Shown here piece after piece: positions 21,701 through 33,700 of a DNA stretch of 64,000 bases. Under the pieces are notes generated by a model, which was not told where the DNA came from, searched no databases, and worked only from the letters and a program-made list of their open reading frames with translations. The DNA is from Henricia sp. BOLD:AAB3569 (Eukaryota > Echinodermata > Asteroidea > Spinulosida > Echinasteridae): assembly GCA_037783545.1 (NCBI GenBank), contig JBBELK010000305.1, positions 248,001 to 312,000 on the forward strand, written 5' to 3'. A program made the translations under genes and the position numbers. Position 1 is the stretch's first letter, and each line of letters begins with the position of its first letter.

Positions 21701-24700
21701 ACATTATGTCATTCATGAATGAGCAGCATTTAAAGGTGAAATTGACACTTTTCAAAAAATGTGTTAATAATTACGTAGGGTAAGGGCAAAAAACTACCTT
21801 ACTTAACATTCAATTTCCCCGACGCAAGTCTAAATCAATTTCTTACTCTACCTCATAAAAATTATTTCAGGCAGCCATGGTATTCAGGGTGCCACCGAAG
21901 TGTTTGGTGATTATGCTACCAATATTTTGCTGTACATACTAACTTTTCCACCGTAGACTCGATGGACTATACTGTCAATGACTGTGTAACATTACTTTTA
22001 ACCAATCAGATGAACAAATCTACACATTTGGTATATAAGTATGTTTTCAATACTGGAGAGACTTTTTCACCAGGATCATAACTTTGTGCAAAGCCAGTTA
22101 TCTTCTCTCAAAACAAAAGAAATATCTTAAGACAGATCTAAGAAGATAACTTAAGCAACAAATAGTGCGACAACGTACCTTTCTGAAAACCCTGTGTACA
22201 AATTTCCTATTTAACGTATGTAACATAGGACACATACTTCGTGAGATTTTTGTTGGTGTCCTTGTACATACGATATATTGGAAATTTACACACAGGGCTT
22301 TCAGGAAGGTATGTTGTGGCACTAATCGTTGCAGTTCTTAAGTTGAAGTTATCTCCTTAGACCCATCTTAAGATATTTCTGTTTTGAGAAAAGATGAATG
22401 ACATTGTACAGAGATATAATCCTGGAGGAAAAGGTCTCTCCAGTATTGAAAACAGACACATATAAAACAAATATTGACTGCTGTTTATTCAGGTCATGGT
22501 TAAGATTATAGGCCCTCAGTGATCTCGAAGCCATGACTATTCCGCCTCGGGGCATAGTGATGGCTTTGAGATCACCTTGGGCCTATAATCTTAACCATGA
22601 CCCGAATAAACAGCAGTCAATATTTGTTTATATGTGTCTGTTTTCAATACTGGAGAGACCTTTTCCTCCAAGATTATATCTGTGTACAATGCCCCTCATT
22701 GCAGTCAATAATGGTATACTATCTCCCAATCATCCAACACCTCCGGGTCATTAGTTTTCACTATTTCCACTCAATCCATGTTGTATTTGTATACTAACTG
22801 CTTGGACAGCAAAGATTGTATGAGAGGGCCCCAATGATTAAATGGCGATGATGTCTTTGGCTATTTTTCTGGAACAGCAGGAGTGAATTATAAACGCATT
22901 ATAACCTCCACAAATTTGACTTCCAGTTTAAAAAAAACATGAAATGAATCAACTTAGTTTTTAGCCTGGCGAAATCACACCCCACAGGCTGGTGTATTGT
23001 TTCCAGCCATGGTAAATCATTTGGACGTAGTCTAATGGTGTGTTTACTTACAGGTTTTTGCGATTTCGGACACAGCCCTTCCAGCAACATGGGAAAGTTG
23101 GTTCGGCGGGATCACCTGTGGCAAAATAAATAGTTGCATAAGACTGTTTATTCAGAACCAAACTGGTGGCACTATAAACTGAAGAATAGTGGCACAATAG
23201 GATATTCTGTGGTTGATTCTTCCAAATGCGTTCCTAAAAATGTGTTATACATCGTACATGTCATGTATATTATGGTGCTTCACATCATTACCCCTGGTTA
23301 TTGGGCTCTTACAGTGTAATAGCATTTCTTAATTAGACTTTTTCAGCTCTCTAGAGAGTATGCAGCCCTGACTGCCCGTTAGGCATTCATAAGCTAAATC
23401 AAACAACACATTTACTGTCTTCACAGCTACCCATTTGCTCCTGGGTAAAGAGAGGCAATTTATGACAAAACTGCCTTGCCCAAGGGCACACACCATAAAA
23501 GCAGGGCGGCCTGGGTTCGAACTCACTACTTGCAACGCCGTGAGGCACATCTGGAGCACATTTTGGAAATGGAATAAAATAAAGTCCGGCATTACTCCTG
23601 AAGACGAACAGAGCACGCTGTTCGAAACGTTGAGTTCACACTCACCGGTTCTTTTCAGAACCACACATATACAAAAGAGATTCACATGGTGTTACCGTAA
23701 AACGCAGCTCTCTCAACAAAACTGTCCTAAACTTGAGTTAACTAGGCTCGGGCAATTCCACGCCGGAATCGAGTAGAATCGATTCCACTTTAGGAATCGG
23801 AATCGTGATTCCAGATTTTTGAGGAATTGATTCCCTTTCATTAAGATTCGATTCCCAGTGATAGCTTGCTGATTCCAGAAATTACCTAGCAATTCCGAAG
23901 GCAAAACTCCAACTTTTGTAAGAATATTTAGCCTCTGATCATTTCCACATTATTAAGAAAGTGTGTGTGGTACAGGCCGGCATCATTTCTGGGACGTTTA
24001 GTGCCACTCGGTGCCAATAATTGGGTCGTCGTCAGCACAATAAGTAGTATCGTCGATGTACACGTACATAAACACGCTCATTTACATATTAAACACGCTC
24101 AGTTCATTTAATGTTTTCCTGTGAAAAATGAAATCTATTCCGAATGGAATCGCGATTCTTTTTGGGAATCGGAGTCAACTCCGAAAATGCTGGAGTCGCC
24201 CAAGCCTAGAGTTAACCTACCGGCAGCCTTTAGGTGGTCCGACCCCTCTACAATATGAGCGAGTAGATCATCAATATCCTCAAACTGGTAATCGCAACTA
24301 CCCCAGCCGCAGTCATACACATGGACAGTGCCCTTCTCTCCCGCCTGGCTGGCAGACGCTAACTGCGCAGCTCGCTTTATGGCAAGTTCAATGGCTTTGG
24401 TCTCTGCTATGGCTGCAGCTCGTTCCTCATACTGGTTCTTGTCTGGGATGGGTAACTGACGCCACTAGAGAAGAAAATGTTTGTAAAAGCAATTTTATAG
24501 GGATAATAAGATAATTTTTTGTATAACCCTGGATGCAGCAATAGGGCGACAATTCGGGAAGCCTTTCCCCGGGGACCACCAAAATTTTGGGAAGAATCAA
24601 TCAAATTGACACAAAATTTCTCTACCCAAAGCTTCCAAAAATGGTTACAGACCTAAGAGAGACGGTTCTAGACCTAATAAAAATGGTTCTCGATTTAAAA

Positions 24701-27700
24701 AAAGGTTTTTTTCCTAAAAGAAAATTGTTTTTAATCTCAAAAATATTAGGGCGACACCAAATTGTCGCCCTATTGAGCGTGTCGCCCTAATATAGCTTTT
24801 ACACACAAATTGTCGCCCTATCCTAGCAAACAGTTTTTAAAAGGGGCGTTTCAAAATAACATTCATAAATACCTTAGAAAGTTTACGCATCCCTATTGGC
24901 TGAGAGTACATGTACATCACATGGGCTGTCTTAAACGGACGATAAAGGCCCGGCCAGTCTTAAACACTTTTGAACCTGGCTCGTGGCCGCGCCCTAGTAA
25001 GTTTCAGAGCATATGGAACACACGCACGAACAAACAAACTTTTATTACTAAAATCCTAAAGCATGGTTCTAAACCTTACTCCTGAACCCTAACCTTTTTT
25101 TAAAAACCCTCCTCCCCCACCCTAACAATCTTTTCTTAAAGCTTGGACAACTCGTCTGTGAACCTGTGCAAGTCCACATAGTGTCGTTCTGTCCTGGTTT
25201 TAATGCGGACTTCCTTTGTTCCGAAGTCCACATAGTGTATGTAATGCTCGCACACAAAAACCGCACATGCACAAAAGCAGATTTGATGCAGTGTATTTAC
25301 CTGGACGTGTGCATGCGCATACACGTGCCATGCACGCAACCAAACAAAACCAACTCCACGCACAGCAGCTTAAACAACGCATGCAGGAAAATACTCTGCA
25401 AAATGGCCAAACTGCGACTTTCATTGTTCAAGAGTTTTGGGAGTTTTACTGATTTACACAAAAAGGTATTGATGAATGGGAATAAAAGTGGTTTTGGCCA
25501 GTCTTAAACAATATGTTTAAATCCGGCTAGGGGCCTAGACAAGTGATAATGACCCCTGCTGCGGCTCGGGCCATTATCACTCGTCCAGGCCCCTAGCGGT
25601 AGCTGGTTTTAAACGTACAGTGTACGTTTAAGAATGGCCAAACCCACTTTTATTCCCTAATGAAATATCTGTCAACCCAAGTTTCAAAATTTCGAAGGAC
25701 CTCAAATAACCATCTCTACACAGATTTTGAACCAGAATACACCATACACTGTACACATGTACAGAAGTGTGGCAAATGTTATAAAGCACTTGTTAAGTAC
25801 TAATTCGGGGGAGGGAGGGGGTCTTGAAAAATACTACTCTCTGTAGAACTGTGAAAATGTTGACAACTTTGTAGGCCTGTGCATTTTCGAATAATTTACT
25901 ATTCTAAAAATCAGTTTTATTTTCGGTTGAATATTTGATATTGATAGGTTCACCCCGAGGCAAGTTACAAAATAATAAGTGTGAATTAACGTAGAGTTAA
26001 AATCAGAGGTGAGTCACCCTGGAACGGCTCCAGGGTGGCTCCGGGGCCAGTTCGCCCCCAGGATGGCTGTTTTAACTCTTTCAGTTTGGGTGTACATGTA
26101 ATCCCAAGCCCATTCATGAAAATAAAAGGAAATGCCAATGTTAGAATCGAAACAATTAAAGGGGCGGATTGCAATATGCGGTCTAAGACCAGTCTATAGG
26201 CTTAGCTGGCTAACGCGGCATCCACTAAGACCGGTCTATAATTATAGCCCGCTTGTAATATTGTGGTCTTAAAGTTAGACCAGTCTTAAAATTTAAGTTT
26301 GCAGCAAGCAGGCTTTAATCAGACTATAATTTTTTGATACGACGCTACATCTTGTAATTTGTGCTGAAAGAAGAGAAAGAGTGTTGTGAACAGAATGCAC
26401 ATTATGCCCATCGATGCCTTCGTTGTGGTATTTGATAACTTTTGCGGTCAGTTTCTTTGCAAATCCTGTGGAAGCGCACGTGCCTTTAAGTGGCTTCGTG
26501 AGGATGTTTGTTTGGCGTGAAATAATGTAACTAGTGGCTGCGTCACTTTCCGTTAAGATGTTTGTGTTTTTCGGCTGGCGCAGCTGTACTTTAGTTATAC
26601 TGGTTTATTGCAATGGGCTAAACCAGTGACTAAGCCGAGACTGGCTAAGTTGAATAGCCCGCTATAAAAGACCGGTCTTAGACCAGTGGCTAAGTCGATT
26701 TTATTGCGATCCGCCCCAGAACTCTTCAGTAGAGCTTACTTACATCGCTTCCTATCAGTCTACTGATCTCTCCGAATGACATTTTAGGATTGCACTTTTT
26801 AACGTCTGCTCTCTGCTCACTCGCAAACAAGATGAAACCGCTGGCATGGCGTGGTTTGGGCTGTGGAAGAACCAAACATAATTCAGCTTTTACATGTAAT
26901 ATTACTTTTAATACTCCTAAAGAATTTACAATTTGTTTAATTTATTTATTTTTAAAATTTTTTAATAACAATATTATGCAAAAAAGTGGAAATGTGGTCA
27001 AGTTACAGACCACTGCTAGGCACGCTTTGATTGGTACGCAGCTAGATGCATGCTGCAGCGCATATGCTAGTTATAATATCAGTGGGCATGGTCTTATGCG
27101 AACTGTCCCCATTCAGAAATATCTGTCAACCAGAGTTCAAGTGCACTGAAATAACTATATCTCTGTAGACAGGTTTTGAACCAGTGTATACACCATACCT
27201 TTTGACAAGTGACAATGTTATAAAGTACTTTTCAGCAGGGTCAATCATTGTTTCAGTTAATAGATAGATATCAAAGTGAAAAATCAGCAAAATTGGCATT
27301 AGGCATGGGACACTCTTCACTCGATGGAACGAGTATTACATGTGGGACACCCATACATTTATGTATAAAACAATCCAGTCTAGAATGAAATTTGTGGGTT
27401 CACATCGGATTGGTGTAATGCCCAAAACACAGGACATTTCATGAAACATGTGAAACAACTGATAGTAATGCATAGTTCCGAGTTTGCCTAGTTAGCCCCG
27501 CCCCCGTGGATATTGTTGCTATGGCTCACACGCTATCGTCAAACATGGCGACACACAATGCACAAAGCAATGGGACTTTCAATGGAAAGCACAGATTCAT
27601 TGGAGAAAACTCAAAGGTATTCATGTTTCAGGGTCGACAATTATCTTAGAACACACAGAGTAAAGGGCCAGTAATACAGGGATGTCATACATGTATCATG

Positions 27701-30700
27701 ACATACGTGCTTTCGTACCTTTGAACAACGAAACGACCGGCCTTGAAACCAAAAATTCACCCGGATCATCGCATACAACACTGTACAAATTGTATGGGGC
27801 CGGCAGAACATATCGCGTGATCATGTTGTTGTTTGACAGTGCACTTTTACCTATGTCGGTGATATCTGCTAGCTCTGTTGTGATTGGTCGGCGGGTTCGG
27901 TTGATTGACAGGTCGGAACTATGCATTGCTGAGAAGACTCATGAATTTGAGATTTCATGTTATTCTGAAACACCTCTCTCTCCAAACCTCCCACCCTCCC
28001 CCCGGCCCTCTCCCACCCTAGCTGTCCCCCATCCCCTCCTAGGCAGAGAAGCAGTTTATGGCCCAGTGCCTTGCTCAATGGCACAAACCATAAGGCCTTT
28101 TCACACTATGAACGTATGACGGTTCCAACATGTGTAGACTTTTTAAAATTTCAACACGGGTCAAATCGGCTACATTTTTACACTACTAAACGCAACACCG
28201 GCATTTATTCTACACGTGTAATGTTTCGACCCATGTATCGTGCGATCGTTTCACACTACACACTCGGCCGGCCATCAACACGGGTCAAATCAAAGCCTCG
28301 CTTATTTTTACAAGCACCTTACTGTTTCTTGTTGTTCCGTCGAACTGGTTTTGGATAGAATTGTCAGTCCAAATGGCCAACATAGCAGCTACCTCCCCTT
28401 CACTCCATGTCAGCCTTTTGTAGAACAAAGTTGTAATACGTTTAGCACAGGAACAAATATGTACACGAACTGCACTGAATAACACGCGACAAAGCGAAAC
28501 CCAAGCTTGTAGGGCCATTTCTTTGTTCGTTGCAAAACAGCATTTACGACAGTGCGATGCTGCCGTGCTCCCAAATCTACATAGGTCCAAACTTAACCCA
28601 GAGGCGTTCAGACTGTGGTTTTCAACACGTGTCAAACTTCTCTACACGGGTCGAGAGCTCTCAACCCACCTCCCAAGGTGGGTTAGTTTCAACACGGGTC
28701 GAGCGCTCTACACGGGTCAGTGCCGTGTTGATATGTTGTAGTGTGAAAAGTCAACACGTGTCGGACCCGTGTACAACCCGGATATTTTTTATAGTGTGAA
28801 AAGGCCTCTAGATGCAGTGCAGGCCCAACCCTATAACTTTTCGAAGTAACCAATGTCTTGAGTTTCATCAACTAAACTGCTCCGCGGCGGTACTTGAGAC
28901 AAGTCCCACTGATAATTAGAAATAAAATCTATCCTGCCACTGATACCCAAAAATTATGTTATCAATAAGCAGGGAACCATTAAGCAGGGACATTTAAGGA
29001 TTGAGTTATCCGAGTATGCATTTTGAAAAATCCCACACAGATGAGCTAAACAGTGGTCAGTGCTTAGCCGTAGTCATTATTCAGTTTTTATGTGCTTGTA
29101 ATTGGGTTTGTCCATGAAGTTGGGTCACGTTTTGTTACATATCATATCTCAAAAACTGTGTCTCATTCTAGCCCAGCTACTTCAGTCAATATTTCATTTC
29201 AGAAAGAAAAGCATATCCCACTACAGTAAAAGTACTTGTATTATGGTGTACCAAACCACGTGGTGTCCACGTAGCGTCGGTAAAACAAGAATCTCATATT
29301 CAGTGAGAGATTGCCCAAAGAAAACATGAATGTATATAGCCGGGCACTATACCATATCCGTTGCAACAACAATTTGAAGTTGTAAATACATATTCAGTAT
29401 AATTAACACAGACTATACCGATGCTACGTGGACACCGTGCCCCAACTTCATGGACAAACCCAATTACAAGCCAGAGTGCACATCTCTCTTTCATTAGCGA
29501 GGGGGCCAGACTCCTCTGTCGAGTTTGCTGTGGGGGGTTCGCCACTCCTTCCACACAGCGAGTCTGTTTACCTTCCGAGCATGATGCTACCAACCCATTT
29601 ATACACCTGGGTTGAGAGAGGCAATTTATGGCAAAGTGCCTTACCCAAGAGCACACGCACCATGGAGGGGATTCGAACCCACGACCTGTGGATTTACCAC
29701 GTCTCGGATTCAGCATGCTACACCACTCGGCCATGGTAAGCATGTCTAAACGACAAAATTGGGTCTGGGTGAAAATGATATGTGAACAAACCTGCTAGAA
29801 GGAAGGGTTAATGTCGAATAAAAGAAGTGATTAAAAAATTGAAAGATGGTAATAACTCTACACAGCTGACTACATGTAATTACAAAGGTAAATGGGTGAA
29901 TAAAATGTGAGTTAAGTGCATAAATTATGTTATGATTAAATTGAGAAAAAAAAGATATTTTAATAATAATTACAATCAAAAGTGTGACATCATGCAGTAA
30001 AGGTTGGTGTTGTGGTCAAGACTATCAGAAGGCTGGTAATCATTAGTCCACCGAAAAATGGTTGAAAACAAGAACGTGATTACTAGAATTAAAAGTAATT
30101 TTGTAATTTGGATTTGTTTGATTTGATTTGTGATTTTGGATGATTTGGGGCAATGGAAGGTGCCCCCAAAACTGATGTAAAATATGGAGAGATAGTCCAA
30201 AAGTAGTTTATGCATAGGATGAAGTATTACTTCAAAATATCTTGCCTTGCTGTAATCTTCCTAGTCTTGGCCCAAGACTATTGTAGTCGATATTGGTTTG
30301 TGTACGCGTTGGTCATTCCCGGTAGTGCGCCCTCTTGCAGCACTAACAGACCAGCCCTTTGCGCGACTACAATAGTCTTGGGAAATCCCTCTGGGCGGTT
30401 TAACTTTGTTTTGCCTAGGCTTTCCTGTGGAACCAATCAGCGAGTGACCCGAATACAGCAGCGCGTCGGAATGCAGCGAGCGACCCAAATACAGCGCGTC
30501 GGATGCAGCGAGTGACCCAAATACACCGCGTGCATGCGCTTCAAATAATTTGAAAAATATAAGGTGGCTTACAAGAAACATCGAACATGACCATTTTATT
30601 GTTGCTAATGTTTTCGGTAGCATAATTTTCTTGGCAAATGTTTGCAAATATATTTACAAACATGTTTGCAAAGACGTATGACATCGCGAAATACATTTGT

Positions 30701-33700
30701 TTATGAAGATAATTGCGACATCGCAAATATTTGCAAAGATATCTGTGGTATGCGATGTCCCTTGTGTGCCATCATAAAACCCTGTGCAGCTATTTACATA
30801 AACCGGTAACGCCCCCAATGCTAAAGATCAGGAGGGATTTCCCTAGACTATTGTAGTCGCGCAAAGGGCTGGTCTGTTAGTGCTGCAAGAGGGCGCACTA
30901 CCGGGAATGGCCAACGCGTACACAAACCAATATCGACTACAATTGTCTTGGGCCAAGATTATAATCTTCCAAGAAATATGCTTTGGAGTTTCGGAAACAA
31001 AATTTTCATGGGCTAGTGTCACTTTAGTTGGAACATTTAAACGACAGCGTCTGTCCCGTCCACTGCTAACCTTTGGAAAATTGATTTGAAACTTCATTTG
31101 CATTCAAGCCTGTTTTTTTTTGCTTATTCAATGATGACCATTTGCCATATATTTAAAAATTTAATTTAAAAAAATATATTCTAGGAATGTTGGGACAGAT
31201 AATGTACATTGTAGGTCCGTATTTGAGAAGTGAGAATTACGCAGGTCTTTTGATAGACTCGACTACAACACTGGTTATGGTGCACTGCTGGCAGCCTTGC
31301 TTGCAGCAGGCTTTTATATCTCCTTCTACGCCGCCCCCTGATGCCATTCTTTCTCTTCTTCTTTTAACTGCAGCATGTACAATTTATGTTTAGTAAAAGC
31401 AGCAGTCCCCCGTTTTCCTTTTTTTGGAGGGGGGCGGGAGGGCTGAAAAGCTGTGCTGCTAATATGGGATATAGATGATTAATAAAATAAAACATTATTA
31501 AAGAAGTTAGTGTTAAAGTCAGGAGCTGCAATGAACAACAAAGTGGTCAGAACTTGTCAAATGTTAACAAAAATATACATGCTAGTACTAAATAAAGTTT
31601 GCCCATCGTTTCAAAAAGAGTTAATAAAATCAACCAAAACAACATGGCATGTAATTAAGGTCAATAACAAACAGCTATGCTTTAAATGCAAACGTAATTT
31701 CAGAATTGTTTGGTACTTAGAAAATACACGTAGCCAATTCATTAATGACTGCACTCATCAGAACATTATGCAAAACTTGTATGGCTGCAGACACCAATCG
31801 ACAACCAGACTACTAGTGTGTGAATCGCTGTTAGACTGCCTAGTTTTGATTGGACTGAAACCAGAAGTATGCTGCTGTGCATGTACCAGTTAGACTACAG
31901 TATCTGCCTGAATTATTTGATGACAAAGCACCCTGTTAAAACACCGGCCATCTCGGTGGTCAAGTGGTTATAGGTAGAGTACATCATTTGCAGTAACCCC
32001 AATTTGTTTTCATGAATTTTGGCTATTATTTAAAGGGCACCTGAAATGGTGTTTTTATCAATGAAATCTGTGCTATTAATTAATTAATTTACAATCATAA
32101 AAACCCTACTTGGAAGTTGTTTGGGGGGTTAAAATCAATGTTTTTGATTTTTATGCAAATGAAAATTTACATGTATGCATGAGCAAAGTGGTGATGTCAC
32201 ATTAGGAAAACACAGGAAAATCTCATTCAACTGTGCACAAAAGTTTCCACAGTTTTCTCCAACTTGCTAAAACTTTTGTAACCCATGACAGTTTAGGTTT
32301 GTTTTACATGTTGCCTGTTGTAAACCATGAAAAAAACTAAGGCTGGAAACTGCAGCATTTTCCCACAATTCCAGTTTGAAGTCTTAATTTGTTTCTTTAC
32401 TTTTCTGCTGTCTGTTCCTAAAGTGACATGCCCCGAACCGCGCCCTCTTTCTGTGAGTTTATGTGAAGAAATTTTCAAAGTTGAAAAATGCCACTTTTTA
32501 TTTATGGGGCATCAAAATGAACGGAAGTATTGTCTTTCTACACAAGTAATCCTTCATATGCAGCAAAAACTGTGCATAAAGTTATTGAGCATTTCAAACA
32601 ATTGCCAACTGAAACTGCGAGTTGTAATCCCCAGAGTGACCCAAAAATGCCACCCATAATAATGTACAGATGTGTTTATGGGTAACAAGATAAAATTAGA
32701 AATTTGTGGACATTAGAGGATGTGCAACCAAAAAGAAAATCATGCAAACTAATTAAAGTTAGTAAATTAAAAACAGTATTTAAAAATAAAAATCAATCCG
32801 CTGTTAAAGCCCGATTACACCATTTGCAGTGACACAAGATTTTACTTCATGAGTTCAAATGGACAACTGAAGGTGCTTTAAAAAAAAATAGATTGCAAAC
32901 CATTCACTCAACACAAAAAAACAATGCTTGCATTTTTTTGAAGCATTACTGCATCTAAACTCCTCAAACTCCGGAAAGTCAAGTTTGACTGACGATTTCT
33001 CTCGTTACTAAATCGTTTCCCTTGAATTTGGTATCATTGGAAAGCCCTGTTATTCCTCTTTACAGTGATGTGTCATTTGTTATGATTAATCAATTGGGGG
33101 ATATGCAGTATGGCGGAATACAGGGGTGGGTGGAAAGTAAAATGTCACAAAATTCACTGCTATTGTCATGCAGTGCATTCCCCTTTTGCTTGGAGGATGG
33201 GAATGTGTCAATGCACTTTTCGACAATAGCAATGCATTTTGTGACATTTCACTTTACACCCGCCCCCGTATTCAGCAGTGCTGCACATCCCCCAATTGCT
33301 TAATCATAACAAATGACACATCGTAAAGAGGAATAACGGGGCTTTCCAATGATACAAAATTCAAGGAAAATTATTTTGCAACAAGAGATAAATCGTTTAT
33401 GTGGCTGAAATTTCTACAAGGCAGTTTATGAACATTATTCTTTAGTTTAATGTAGTGCTGTAGTTTCTGGAATTCGTAAAAAAGTTTAATCTGCAAATGA
33501 TATAATAGTATACAAATAATGAATGTTTATGAGTTCAATAGTACAAATATTTTCATGAGTTGAAAGATGAAATGTTCCATTGAATGAGGCGGAGCCGAGT
33601 TGAACGGAATAATTCCATCTTTTAACGAATGAAAATATTCGTTCTATTGAACGAATGACAAACATTTATTATTTGTTTTATATAACGCCCAAAGAGATCA

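Noticed and set aside
27682-28119. 145-codon plus-strand frame
   Set aside because: It covers the MITE at 27467-27927 and a SINE fragment. Its mirror frame appears in the inverted copy at 43465-43917, as expected for a repeat.
29300-29743. 147-codon minus-strand frame
   Set aside because: It runs through a SINE and a MITE; the open frame is a by-product of repeat sequence.
31510-31893. 127-codon plus-strand frame
   Set aside because: AT-rich, Lys/Asn/Cys-rich by base composition, no domain or family recognised, and no repeat-family support.
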